Assembly: GCA_950295325.1 (NCBI GenBank)
Contig: OX485806.1
Coordinates: 53,439,169 to 53,503,168, forward strand
Origin: Polytrichum commune
Taxonomy: Eukaryota > Streptophyta > Polytrichopsida > Polytrichales > Polytrichaceae
DNA: 64,000 nt
Direction of reading: 5' to 3'
The notes beneath the pieces were generated by a model. It saw only the letters and a list, made by a program, of their open reading frames with translations, was not told the origin of the DNA and made no database searches. Positions 42,861-54,467 of this stretch are shown piece by piece. The position numbers and the translations under genes were made by a program. How positions within the stretch are numbered: the stretch's first letter is position 1; every line of letters begins with the position of its first letter.

Positions 42861-45181
42861 TGATGGACGCCGTGGGTCGTTCCTTTGCAAAATTAGCTAA
42901 GAAGACTCACGATGCTCATCACGTAAAATTTATATTCGCTTGAGAACTACCGTGCCTCATTAATATGTTCGGTCCTCAAATTAACAACTCTTCTCTTCTC
43001 CTTATGATATGAATATATTTATCGGAGTGAACACAATCTCATTATCTTAGTTCTTATTCTCAATGTAAGGCATCAATGACAATAAGAACCTTTAGATTTA
43101 AGAAAGCTTCAAGAGGTGTAACAATAACATATATTAATATAGTTTCAATATGTTGTTTGAATCCTTAAGTTTTGTAGTTCATAACATCAATCACATAAAT
43201 GATAGTAATCTTATAATAAGGAAGAAGATACAATATTCTTAAGTCTTCCTTTTTAAGCTCAAGTGTTACTATTTATAATATTGTAACTTGACATATATAA
43301 TTCATGAACACAACATTAATTGTTTTGCAATGTCACGTTGATCTTCAAAGTGTTTTAATGATAAGATTAATTATAATTCTTTTGAGGTTTGCTCAAAAGA
43401 GGATAACTCTTCTCCGATTGTTAATGACATCCAACAACTCACAAAGTATCTTAAGAGAGAAAGCACTTTTACTACAAAGTGTTTCTTGATGACGAGAAGT
43501 AAACCTATCTCTCTTGAATTTTGCTCAAAAAAGAGAGAGAGATCTTCTCTTTAATAAATAATCCTCCAAATTGTAATGACATCCAACAACTCACAAAGTA
43601 TCTTAAAAGAAGTTCAATAACAATTGTAGTAAGTAGATTATCTTATATTAATATTACTTCATTCATATGTATTCAAACTTTGATGTGAATTAATGTCTTC
43701 ATCATTCTTGTCAATCACAAGTTCAACAATCAATATGTAGTATAATAGGTATAATACTTATAAGTCAATTATGTAGTTTTCAATAATAAGCTCCTCCTCT
43801 TTTGAAGGAGTTTGTAATCGTTAAGTGGTTTTGCTTTAAACATGCATATAATTCTTCAATCATTCAATCACATGTATATTTATAATTCCCTTTTGAGGAG
43901 TTCAAAGATAAGTTCCACTTTAGAGAGTCAATCGTAATTCCGACGTTCAAGTCAAATTGTCGTTACTACTCACAACAACTACTCTCAAAGTTCCATTGAT
44001 ACTCCAACTCTTCTTAAGCGTTTTGTTCTCACCCTCGCACTAATACTTTGAGTTCTTTCTCAAAGCACCTACTCTTCTCTCGTTTAATAATCTCTTGAGT
44101 CACAAGTACCAATTGACAACTCGTAGTTCGACTTGAGAAAGAGAGAGAGAAAGGTCACACACATTTGTGGAAAAGATATTGTATTGCAAAAGAGCTCCGA
44201 GAGGAGAGATACAAAGAAACTCAAGTGTTTTTTACACTCAAATTTGTGATAACTTCGTTGTGTAGAAAATGAGGTATAGGTCTCCTAATTTGCTTCCCTT
44301 ATATAGTATTTTCTTCCTATCCAAAATCTATACTAAGAGTGGTTGTTAACTTCCACTTTCCTAGATACTTACTATCTTTGATATATGTAGATGATTCCTA
44401 TCCTAAACGGTTACAACCGTTTCATCATCTTAATGTTCATAATTCCAAGATTTCCCTAACTCCTTGTTGTGGCTACATTCTAAATTCTTTTTTTGGAGAT
44501 CAATCAAATCTTTATGTTGATTGATTAATGATCATGCTAGTAGAATGTACCATATTCCTATATTCCCCTTAATGTCTTCATAATGTCTCCTTGAGTTTAA
44601 TATCTAAAATTCCCATATATTCCATAATCGTGCTTCCTCAAAATCCTACATTCTACCTATTCCATAATCGTGCTTCTTCGGATAGACATTCATCCTCAAT
44701 ACAATTCTAAAACATAATTATGTCTCTTCAAAAATACTACATTCCTATATACTCCGTTAATATGTCTCTTCATATAGTCATTGATCTTCCCTTCCTAAAT
44801 ACTTGTCTCTTTAATGGTCCTTTCATCTCAATATCCTATTTCCAATATGCCCTAATATACTTCATAATGCCTAATACTAATTTCTTAATACTAGTATAGT
44901 AGCCTACTACTTAAATCCTAAGTATTCCTCCTTAAACCCGCTGGGCACCCATTGCCGTGGTATAGGAGGACCTATTGCCGCGCGTAAGGTGCATAATGCC
45001 GTGGGAAAGGGGCCCTAAGGCCGTGGCCGAGCTCCATGGCCGAGAGCTTCTTCGGCATTCTTCTTCGGTGTTGTTCTTCTCCTTCTCTGTGAATCCTTCT
45101 TGCTAGTTTGCATGCTTGTTGATTTAAGTGCCGTTACCTTACTCGAATTTGTCTTCTTCTCTTTAATGTTGTGACTCAACA
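42861..45181 (-). repeat. 5' LTR of the large retrotransposon (2,321 bp)
   Basis: It is the same sequence as 27,284-29,452 except for about five substitutions and an extra 152 bp. The extra segment lies between two copies of TGACATCCAACAACTCACAA (near 43,424 and 43,578), so recombination between short direct repeats explains the difference. Confidence 0.95.
44298..44307 (-). promoter_or_regulatory. TATA box in the 5' LTR
   Basis: On the minus strand ACTATATAAG is followed by GGAAGC. It would place the transcript start about 30 bp on, near 44,270. The same site in the 3' LTR is at about 28,569-28,578. Confidence 0.6.
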
Positions 45182-45186
45182 AAATC

Positions 45187-46694
45187 ACTTTAATCGGATA
45201 AGAATTGCAAAAGTTATGAGGGTTGGAAGTGTGAGGTCGATTCAACCGACCCTTCCAACCCACCTATCTAACTTCTAACTTCAAAAATTCATAGCACATT
45301 CCTTACTACTTGAATCTAGGCTTTCCTTATACCATTGGAAAGCTATGAACAAGTTCTAACTAGGAAAATTATGACATCAGCAGGTTAAGCTAATAGAAAT
45401 TCAGCAGACTCCTTGTAACACAGCAGTCAATCAAGAAGGCTTAAACTATGTATCTCGCCTTCAACAATTCATATCTAATTCAAATCTTATTCAAATCAAA
45501 CGTTTCATATGACCCTGGAGAGATATTAAAAAGATGTATTTGATAAAAATATGTGATTGGAAAGGTAAGCCGAAGTGAACCCAACAGATCCTCTGTAATG
45601 CAGCAGTCAACCAAAAGTTCTCAAACTATGTGTCCCATCTTCCACAATTCATATCTAATTCAAATCATGCTCAAATCAAATGTTCTAAGCCATTTTGGAA
45701 ACCTACACAAAAGTTGTACTTGGGAAAAATATAACTTCTTAGAATTAAAATTCCTATTGGGCTCGCAGGTCTGATCCAGCAGCCGCTACCCACAAGACCA
45801 CCCAGTTTTTCTACTGCATCTTTGGAAATCCATAACTAATTGTCATCTTAACCAAATCACAAATGGGAAACGGCTATGGATAGCTATATGAAATCTCTCT
45901 AAGAGAAAAATGATAAGTTTCTTGTTCTAGCTTCTGAACTAAGCTTTCAGGACATTGGCAGATGAGGTCTACAATGCCTCTAGTCAAAACTCTACCATCC
46001 AACCTACCTCTACAAAAGAAGGAATAATTTTGTTGGTGTGTTAATAAACACACATTCTAACTAGGAGAGAGAGTAGAGGAGGTTCTCAAGCCTTTCTTTT
46101 AGACCATTGAGAATGCATGCTAAAGGATTTTTTCCTAACTACATTGACGCAGGGCTTCGCCCAAAAACTAGAGAAAGAGAGAGAGCTACAAGGTGGAAGG
46201 AGGGGTTTTTAAACCCTCTCACAAAAGGGTTGGACCCCTCCTCCACCGGATCCATTTTTCAAACCCTTTCCCGAAATTTTGGCTCGGGGGTTTTCCCGGT
46301 TGAGGTTGCCACCCTCTCGCCGAGGTGGCTCCGACGAGAAACCTTTAGAAATCTTTCTAATTTCTTCGCCATCGAGTTGGCAAGGGGGCAAGTGGGCAAG
46401 TAACCCCCTTGCTCTCTTTCTAATTTTCTTTAAAAGTCTTCAAGCCGGTTTTGTCTTCTTACGCAAAACACCTCCAATAGTCTTGTGTGCCTCACACTAA
46501 CTAATAAACTAACACTTGCTTAGCTAGCATCTACTAACATTTGTTTAATAGCTAGCATCTACTAACATTTGCTTAATAGCTAGCATCTACTAATATTTGC
46601 TTAATAGCTAGCATCTACTAATATTTGCTTAGCTAGTTGTTTTTACTAGCTAGCATATTTTTTCTACTTTGCTATCTTCTAGCACTACTTAGTT
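45187..46694. other. Unclassified repeat DNA, with diverged 180-190 bp repeats
   Basis: This continues the locus cut at 27,278. From about 45,320 to 45,900, three diverged copies of a 180-190 bp unit can be aligned (AATTCATATCTAATTCAAAT at 45,467 and 45,647; CAGCAGTCAA at 45,422 and 45,602). A G/C-rich stretch with GAGAGAGAG runs follows near 46,170. I see no gene. It ends where family C protease sequence begins. Confidence 0.5.
46508..46650. repeat. Tandem repeat of about 31 bp, AGCTAGCATCTACTAAYATTTGCTTA
   Basis: Four to five copies of the unit occur head to tail. Each contains GCTAGC and CATCTACTAA. It is a short minisatellite with no coding sense. Confidence 0.9.
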
Positions 46695-49600
46695 TCATTT
46701 TGACCTTCATTTTGACAGTTGTTGGAGATATCACCCATGGCTCGTAAGACTCTCAAGGAAGGAATCCCAGTGAATAGAAGGACTATGAAGGTGAAGACTA
46801 AGGTGGCTTCTAGAATTCAATTGCGAGGAGGAGGGCGTGATGTCAATGCAATTGAAATCGAAGTTGTGGTGGTGGACAAAGTAGTACCGAATGTGTTAGT
46901 GGATGGAGGTAGTGGTCTAAACATCTTGCCGGAGCACACTATGAAGAGGCTGGGTCTTAGTTTTACAGGTCCATCACCTTTCATCATCAACATGGCGAAT
47001 GAAACTCCGGCCGTGCCTTTGGGAATGATTAAGGATTGTAGGATTAGCACCGGAGGCAAAGAATATGTGGTCAACTTTCATGTCATCAAGATGCATTCTA
47101 ACAAAGATATATTTCCCATTTTGTTAGGTAGGCCATGGTTGAGAATGTCGGATGCCATAGTAGAGTGGGGAGGTCCCAAGTCTTCCATCACTTATGGTCC
47201 TAAGGATAATAGGGTGAAGGTTTTCATAGGGTCATTAGGTGGTTGGGTGAGAAAAAAAATCACCTCATTCTCGGAAGATGAAGTTGATGACAAAGAAGAC
47301 GACAAGGATGGTGAGGCATTGGTAGGAGTGGTCCACTCGGATGGTCATGGGAAAATCATAGATTCAGGATCGGGTGGCTTAGGTCCTAGTTTCTATCATT
47401 ATGAGGATGACGGAGAATATGCACAGTGGTTGAGGGATTATTTGGAGTCGGCGTTTGATGTGATGGTGACGTTTCACCATGCATATTTGAACGATGAGAT
47501 TATTAGTTATAGGGGTTAGGAATATTCTTTGTTGGAGCCATGTGAGGTGCTCACTGAGGAGGAATGGATTTTAGGGGGATTGATACCTTGGGTAGATGGT
47601 GTGGAAGACAGTAATGATAGTTTAGTACATGTAGATGGGACTCAGGATGAGGAGGCTATTGTGGAAGTTGCGAGGTTGGTGGAGGCTCTGCACTTCAAGA
47701 CTACGTCGACGGGCATAATGGTTGGACATGATGTCAAGAATTATTCTAAGGTTCCTCCGGATTGGTATAGGAACAAGGATGAACAAACTCATGTGTTGGA
47801 AGCAGATTGAAAGTATGTGGATGTGACAACAAGGAATGGAAAGGTAGGCAAATGAAGATGGGGTCTAAATTGGAGGAGAAATAAATTAGGGAATATAGCG
47901 AGTTGGTGGATGACTTTAGTGACATCTTTGCTTGGAGCATTGCATTCCTTTGATTCCAGGCGCTAGGCCAATTAGACAAAATGAGAGAAGAATGAACCAA
48001 CAATTACAATTGTTGGTTAAAGCAGAATTAGAGAAATTATCGAAGGCCGGTTTTATTAAGCCGGTAGAGATTACGGATTAGGTACCTCCAATGGTCTTGG
48101 TGAAGAAAAAGAATGGGAAGTTGAGGGTGTGTGTCTATTATCAGAAGTTGAATGCGTGCACAGAAAAAGATCATTTCCTATTACCATTCATCACACTATT
48201 GCTAGAGGAGGTAGGTGGTCATGCAAGATACACGTTCATGGATGGATATAAATGCTACAATCAAATTTCCATCGCTTTTCAAGACATTCATAAGACGGCC
48301 TTCACCACTCATTGGGGCACCTTTGTTTGGGTTGTCATGCCTTTTGGTTTATGTAATGCTCCGGCTACATTCCAAAGGTTGGTCATGTACATTTTAATCG
48401 ACTTGTTGTACAAGTCTATGACTGTGTTCGTCAATGACTTTAGCATTCAATCTAGTGCTAATTCACATTTAGAGTATGTTAGGGAGGATTTGATTAGGTG
48501 TAGGAAAATGCAACTTGCTTTGAATCCGGACAAAACATTCTTAGGTGTCCAAAGGGGAGTATTATTGGGTTATGTTGTGAGTGAGAAGGGAAGAGAGCCT
48601 GACCCCGAAAAGATAGCTGTAATAGATGGATTGCCCACTCCCACAAATGCTAGGGAAATAGCCAAGTTGTTAGGACATGTGGGTTGGTATAGAGAGTTGA
48701 TTCCAAATTACTCCAAGATAGCCGTTCTCATTACTCAGTTGCTTAGGAAGGATTTTAGGTTTGAAAGGACAGAGGCTTGCCAAAGGGCATTTGAGGAATT
48801 GAGGGATAAATTGAGCACCTATCCGGTGTTAGTGCCACTAGACTAGGAAAAACTTTTTCATGTGTTTTGTGATGCTAGCTCAGTAGCTGTAGGTAGTGCA
48901 TTATGTCAAGCGACGGGAAAAAAGAAGAAGGATCAACCCGTGGCTTATGCGAGCCGGCAATTGACACCAACAGAGAGAAACTATTCTACCACGAAGAGGG
49001 AGTGCTTGGCCATGTCTTCTCAGTCAAGAAATTTTGCCATTTCCTGATGTGTAATCCGGTAGTTTTCTTTGTCGATCACATGGCTATCAAGTTCTTGGTC
49101 AGTAAGGCGGAGTTGAGTGGTCGGTTGCCTAGATGGATGCTACTCTTAGAGGAGTTCGGCTACACGGTAGACTATAAACTTGGTCGTATGCACCTGCAAG
49201 CTGACCATTTATCAAGGTTGTCTAACGAGGTGGGCGACAGTCCAGTGGACGACAGTTTGAGAGATGACAACATTTTCTTGGTGACAGCTAGCGCGGATTG
49301 GTACTCGGGCATCGTGGAGTTCCTCACGACTCAACAGTTGACGGGGGATCGAACAAGAAAGGAAAGGAGAAATGTTAGAATTAATAGTCTGTACTATACA
49401 GTGATAGGGCATAGACTATTTCGGAGAGGGATGGATGGGATCTTACGGCGATGTGTGCCGGAGATCGAGGCTCCCTCTATATTGGCAGCTTGTCATGATA
49501 GTGCATGTGGTGGGCATTTCTCAGGATTGCTCACTGGACAAATAATGCTTAGAGGAGGTTACTTTTGGCCGGATTTGTTCAAGGATGCTAAGAAATATGT

Positions 49601-50551
49601 TAGGAAATGCGATGCTTGTCAAAGGTATACGAGGAATGAACTCCGCATGGAATTGCCTCTTCACATATCTTTACCTCTAGTTCTCTTTGACAAATGGGGA
49701 ATTGATTATGTTGGTGAAGTTCACCTCCATTTTTCTATGGGTATGGCTTACATTATAGTTGCCACCGAGTACTTGACTAAGTGGGCGAAAACAAAGGCGG
49801 TGAAAAGAAATATGGCCGCCAATGCCGCCACATTCATGTATGAAAACATCATCTCAAGATTCAAATGTCCCAAGATTCTTGTTAGCGATAGGGGTACACA
49901 CTTCTTAAATGAAATGTTCCAAGACTTGACAACCTGATTTAAGATTGACCATAGGAAGACAACACCTTATCATCCGGAGACCAACAATCAAACGGAGTGT
50001 GTTAACGGGACCTTGATGAGCATCCTTCGCAAGACAGTGCTAGATTCGAAGAGGGATTGGGATGTCAAGTTAACAACGGCATTGTGGGCGTATCGCACAA
50101 CCTTCAAGGCGACAACACAGGCAACTCCATTTTCCTTGGTGTATGAATTGGAGGCAACACTACCTATTGAATTCGAGGTCGAGTCACTACGAGTTGCGGT
50201 GCAATCGCGTCTCACAGATAGTCAGTCCTTGAAGAATCGATTGACAACCTTAGAGGAACTCGATGAAAGGAGAAGGAGAGCAGCTCAACATATCGAAACC
50301 ATCCAACGCCGGAAGAAGATCACCTTCGGCAAACGACACAAGAAGAGGGCACTGAGACCAGGTATGATGGTGATGATTTAGAATGCTAGAAAACTTGACT
50401 TTCCGGGTAAGTTTGATGCATGTTGGTTAGGGCCTTATTTCGTTCGAGAAGCATTCCCAAACAACTGGATTCCCAAGCAATTGGAGACATTAAGTGGGGA
50501 GAGCTTCCCGACACGCACATCGGGCAGCCGGTGCAAGGAGTATCGTGCCTA
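46695..50551 (+). pseudogene. Family C protease-RT-RNase H-integrase remnant
   Basis: Protease at 46,719-47,519 has 'LVDGGSGLNILPEH' and 'LLGRPWLRM'. RT at 48,091-48,846 has 'VLVKKKNGKLRVCV' and 'MPFGLCNAPATFQR', but the catalytic box reads 'VFVNDFSI': the first Asp is Asn (AAT at 48,433-48,435), so this RT is dead. RNase H begins 'FHVFCDASSVAVGSALCQ' and shifts frame near 48,990-49,020. Integrase has a full zinc module ('ACHDSACGGHF', 'KCDACQRY') and a core 'WGIDYVG', 'VSDRGTHF' and 'NNQTECVNG'. TGA at 49,935-49,937 interrupts the core; C-to-T change of an Arg CGA codon would explain it. Further breaks lie near 47,517, 47,808 and 48,843. It belongs with the family C gag at 23,321. Confidence 0.88.
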
Positions 50552-50609
50552 ATTGACACTTGTCTGCGAACCAAGACATTCAGGATTCATTCCTAGATGG
50601 TCGCCAATA

Positions 50610-51719
50610 TGTGAGCCCAAAAAGGATGCCCACATTTGTTGTTACTCTTATTAGTGTGCTAGGACTTGGTTTTTTAATTGTGATCGCTATTCAAAAAACT
50701 AAAAAGAGTGCAAGCCTTGTGTTTGGATTGTTCTTGAGTTAACAGTGAATTATATCACTGGTGTGTTGTAAGAGGGTTAATGTTAATTGGATTGAATTAA
50801 AGGTGTTTACGTATGGGACTTAAGTCGATTGGGGTAAATGTTAAGGTTAGGTTAAGGTGCTGGGATTAAGTAACCTTGTGGGGCATGTCAACTGTTCGAA
50901 TTAGGCTGATGGGCTGTTTGTTAAGGGCAAGGTCACCGGACCCTAGAAAATCCCGGGCCTCTGGGTTTGGAAACTGCCCACCGTTAGGCTATTGCTCTCG
51001 GGGAAGCCTCATGGAAGAAGGAGAGTTTTCGGTCATCTCAACATACAACTGCCACTGTGCGGCTCACCTCAAGACAAAAATGCTAGTTTGGTGACAGGAA
51101 GGCGGGGATCACCTCTGAAGAGGGAGGCAGCTGCAGCTGCACGAAGGGGAGGAGGTTGAATGGATGTGTAGGGTGCATAGGAGGGTGACTAGCTGAATTG
51201 AGAACAGATTGACACCGGGGCCGCAATCTTGAGGCTGGCCGAAGGTGCCTCTCACAACTGAGGAGCTGAATGCACTCAACATGATGGAATGTGGTTGTGA
51301 AGAATCAATGCAGTATGAAGAATCTGTGACCTTGTGGCTGCAGAGGGAGAGCCCTTGGATGGTAGTTCAAAATTTCAAGTCAGGCCGAATTGATTTCAGC
51401 TGCGGAGGTACCAACAGAAGTGCACCTGGTTTGTTGGGATGGGTCTTGACTTAAATGAGGATCTGCGAGAGAAATGGTGTGAAAGCCCAAGCCTGATGAG
51501 ACAACCCAGGGGAATTCGCAAGGAGCAACTTCGCACCCAGCTAACTGGTGCGAGGCGTGAGAGCTTCGGTGAAGGGGCAACTACCTGGCTCTACTGGGGA
51601 AGACCCCTGGTGACGGGGGAAGGCCGGTCACTGGACCAGAGAGTGCACTAGGAGGCCAGGGGCCGAAGCCATGCCTGATGGGCAATGACGGGCAAACCGT
51701 TGGAGAACTGCGTGAAACG
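50610..51719 (+). repeat. Family C 3' LTR (partial)
   Basis: TGTGAGCCCAAAAAGGATGC starts 59 bp after the integrase stop and matches the reverse complement of the LTR end at 53,781. The expected LTR end GGCCTCACA is not found before the sequence changes near 51,719, where a minus-strand leader begins. Short frames inside look accidental. Confidence 0.65.
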
Positions 51720-53781
51720 TACCTTCGCCGCGCTCCTTGTTCAAAAATGAAATTGCATAATTGACAATGTAATTCATCCCAAGGAATTAATTGAAATACA
51801 CCAATCTAATAAATTCAAATATGAAACTCAAGAGAGAAAACTTACCGCACTTCGAGTGCTCTTTCCTCTCTCTCAAGTTCGTGCCTCCAAGTCTCCCTAG
51901 TTGCCTCCAAGTCTTCCTAGTTGCCTCCAAGTCTTCGATCTACTCCCTGCTTCACTCCCATTTATGTGAGGCCAAACCCACCACCCTTAAGCGTCCTAGT
52001 CCGGGTGATGGTTTTGAGAATCACATTCACTTCATAACATCATAATGTGAATTGTTATGTGGCTCTCATGCCCAAGGTACTCACTTTATCTTAACTCAAC
52101 TTGTTACATTATTTTGAATCTCTTGGCGTGTGGTGGAATTTGATTTCTCAAGGGTCCAACCCGCGGCCTTGGCCACGCATGCCCTTAAAGAGATTCCCCT
52201 AGCACCCTTGATCTTTACTTGCCTTGTATTGCCCTTGCCAAGATCCTCCACATTTTCCATTCGTTGCACACGTGATCTTATTTTGACCAAAAAAAAGTGC
52301 AAGTGTTAAAAAACATTTTTCTCAATAGTCAATATTTGAACACAATCACTTGTGACACCACACATGACACTGCCTAACCTAATGAATCTAACACTTATCT
52401 ATAAACTAATCTAATCTAAGATGGTCTAATGCGTCTATGATTATTTTGGTAATGCCACCCACTTAAACTATGCCTTGGCTAATGAAACGAGCTCCCGGCT
52501 GCGGTTGTCTAATGCAGTCAGCATCAGCTAATTAAACCAGATTCCAGGGCCTTCGTCCAACCGGTCCCAGCTGCAGTCCAGCAGCAGAGTCTCTACCGAG
52601 TCTCGGGGCCTTCGTCTAACCGGTCCCAGCTGCAGTCCATCAGCAGAGTCTCCCAATCCAGGGGCCTTCGTCTAACCGGTCCCAGCTGCAGTCCAGCAGC
52701 AGAGTCTCCCAGTCCAGCAGTAGAGTCTCTACCCAGTATCGGGGCCTTCGTCTAACCGGTCCCAGCTGCAGTCCAGCAGCAGAGTCTCACAGTCCAGGGG
52801 CCTTCGTCTAACCGCTCCCAGCTGCAGTCCAGCAGCAGAGTCTCTACCCAGTCTCGGGGCCTTCGTCTAACCGGTCCCAGCTGCAGTCCAGCAGCAGAGT
52901 CTCACAGTCCAGGGGCCTTCGTCTAACCGGTCCCAGCTGCAGTCCAGCAGCAGAGTCTCCCAGTCCAGCAGTAGAGTCTCTACCCAGTATCGGGGCCTTC
53001 GTCTAACCGGTCCCAGCTGCAGTCCAGCAGCAGAGTCTCACAGTCCAGGGGCCTTCATCTAACCGGTCCCATCTGCAGTCTAGCAGCAGAGTCTCACAGT
53101 CCAGGGGTTTTTACTCAATCTTTTCTCTTTGTGCCTTAATCAATAAACTAATTTATTCCTATAATGAACTAATCCCACCCACTAATTCCACTAAAGGGCT
53201 ACCTAATCCCCACACATTGTGTCAAGCTCTGAGAGCTCACTCTACTTGAGAAGTATTGAGAGAGAGAGCTTAACTAATTAACTTCACTAAAACTAATAAC
53301 CCACACACGTGGCTCAAGCTCTTAAGAGCTTGCTCCCTTGAGAGCGCTTGATGGAGAGAGAGGAAAATGAGAGAGAAAACACCTTAAGTAGTAAAGAGGG
53401 AGAGAGGGAGAGAGAGGTGAGGATAGGGTGAGAGGATTAGCACCTCCAATCACAATCCCTTAACCTTCACCTCTAAAGTAGGGACTAATCCCCTTCCACC
53501 AAGCTTCCTTCTTCCTAAACTAACAAGGCGGATCCAAAAGTGGCCATTTAACCCGCGGAGCTCACCTTGCTTCACCTTACCCCCTATTTACATAATCAAG
53601 GCATTCTCCTATCGAAATCAAACCTTGAAATAATCACACAACACCACTTAATGCCTAAACTTAAATCCACACCACACTTCACTATTTTTATGCTTTGTGA
53701 ATAATCATAACACATCAAAGTCAAACTAAAATTGGTTTCGAAGAGTTAATCACCACATGTGGGCACCATTTTGGGCTCACA
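51720..53781 (-). repeat. Family C leader fragment and full minus-strand LTR
   Basis: 51,720-51,964 matches the leader of the minus-strand element at 60,890-61,107. 51,965-53,781 is an LTR of 1,817 bp on the minus strand; in + orientation it runs TGTGAGGCCAAACC to TTTTGGGCTCACA. It contains the tandem array at 52,548-53,106. The PBS seen at 61,081 is partly deleted here, and no target duplication was found. Confidence 0.7.
52548..53106. repeat. Tandem array of about 60-bp units inside a family C LTR
   Basis: GGGGCCTTCGTCTAACCGGT is followed by CCCAGCTGCAGTCCAGCAGC and AGAGTCTC in about nine copies, with simple variants. Higher-order duplication is visible: the block from 52,693 to 52,809 is almost repeated at 52,935-53,050. 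Confidence 0.9.
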
Positions 53782-54118
53782 CCTCAGCAACACATTCCGA
53801 ATCCATTCGGAATTCACCTAGATCCGGCTTCCCAGCTGGTCACCCTTCTCCTCCATCCAAGGTCCGGCCTTTCGGTCCAGTGTGTCACTTCACTGCACCC
53901 ACATTGTCCATCCCTCCCTCGGCGGCCGCCTCTTTCTTGGCCACTCTCTCAGTCTCCTTGCTAGACCCCAGTTTATCCCTTTTTTTTCTTTCCAATTTGG
54001 CCTTTTCTTTGGCCTCAAAATTGAGATCAGACTAACCTCTCCTCAACACCCTACCTACTTAAACAACCACTCTCTCCTTAATGACCAGCCTGCCTACCTT
54101 ATACCCACAATGCCCTAA
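53782..54118. other. Unclassified DNA between two element fragments
   Basis: A short C/T-rich stretch with no gene or repeat I recognise. A run of T at 53,980-53,987 and CTCCATCC-type pyrimidine tracts are the only features. Confidence 0.4.
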
Positions 54119-54467
54119 CCTTAATGGCCATCCATCTTACATTAACCATCCGCCAATGGCAAAGTCACTCGCCCCCATATGCACCTCAAAAGGTTTGTCA
54201 AACTCCGCGAACTTAAGCACGGGTGGCGAAGAGAACTTGCTCTTAAGCTCCTTAAGGACTTGGTGACAATGCTCATCCCACTATTGGAATAGCCATTTTC
54301 TCACAAGTCGCACAAGGTTAGACAACTATCGAGCTTCATGTTCTCATATGCAATGATCATCCATCTTGGATCAACATCCACCAATGATAAAGTCACTCGC
54401 CCCCGTATGCACCTCAAAAGGTTTGTCAAACTCCGCGAACTTGAGCACGAGCGGCAAAGAGAACTTG
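54119..54467 (-). repeat. Chromovirus RT/RNase H repeat units (about 1.5 copies)
   Basis: On the minus strand this matches the units at 2,776-3,655 ('FAELDKPFEVH', 'DFAIGG'). The unit motif GCCATTTTCTCACAAGTCGC lies near 54,290. It ends where a family C-type LTR start appears at 54,468. Confidence 0.8.

Larger units (their letters stand above)
27284..45181 (-). mobile_element. Tat/Ogre-like Ty3/gypsy retrotransposon, 17.9 kb, TSD AAATC
   Basis: Two near-identical LTRs (27,284-29,452 and 42,861-45,181) enclose all expected parts on the minus strand: PBS, an upstream coding region, gag with three zinc knuckles, protease, RT, RNase H, integrase, an extra coding region and a polypurine tract. 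Perfect 5-bp duplications AAATC flank it (27,279-27,283 and 45,182-45,186). The long LTRs, the coding region before gag, the tRNA-Arg-like PBS and the RT type point to the Tat lineage, near Ogre. Only a few stops and one frame change interrupt the frames and the LTRs differ at very few positions, so the insertion is young. Confidence 0.95.

Noticed and set aside
46107-46500. Overlapping frames of 73-98 codons on both strands
   Set aside because: They lie in purine-rich repeat DNA and match no family; opposite-strand frames of similar length suggest chance.
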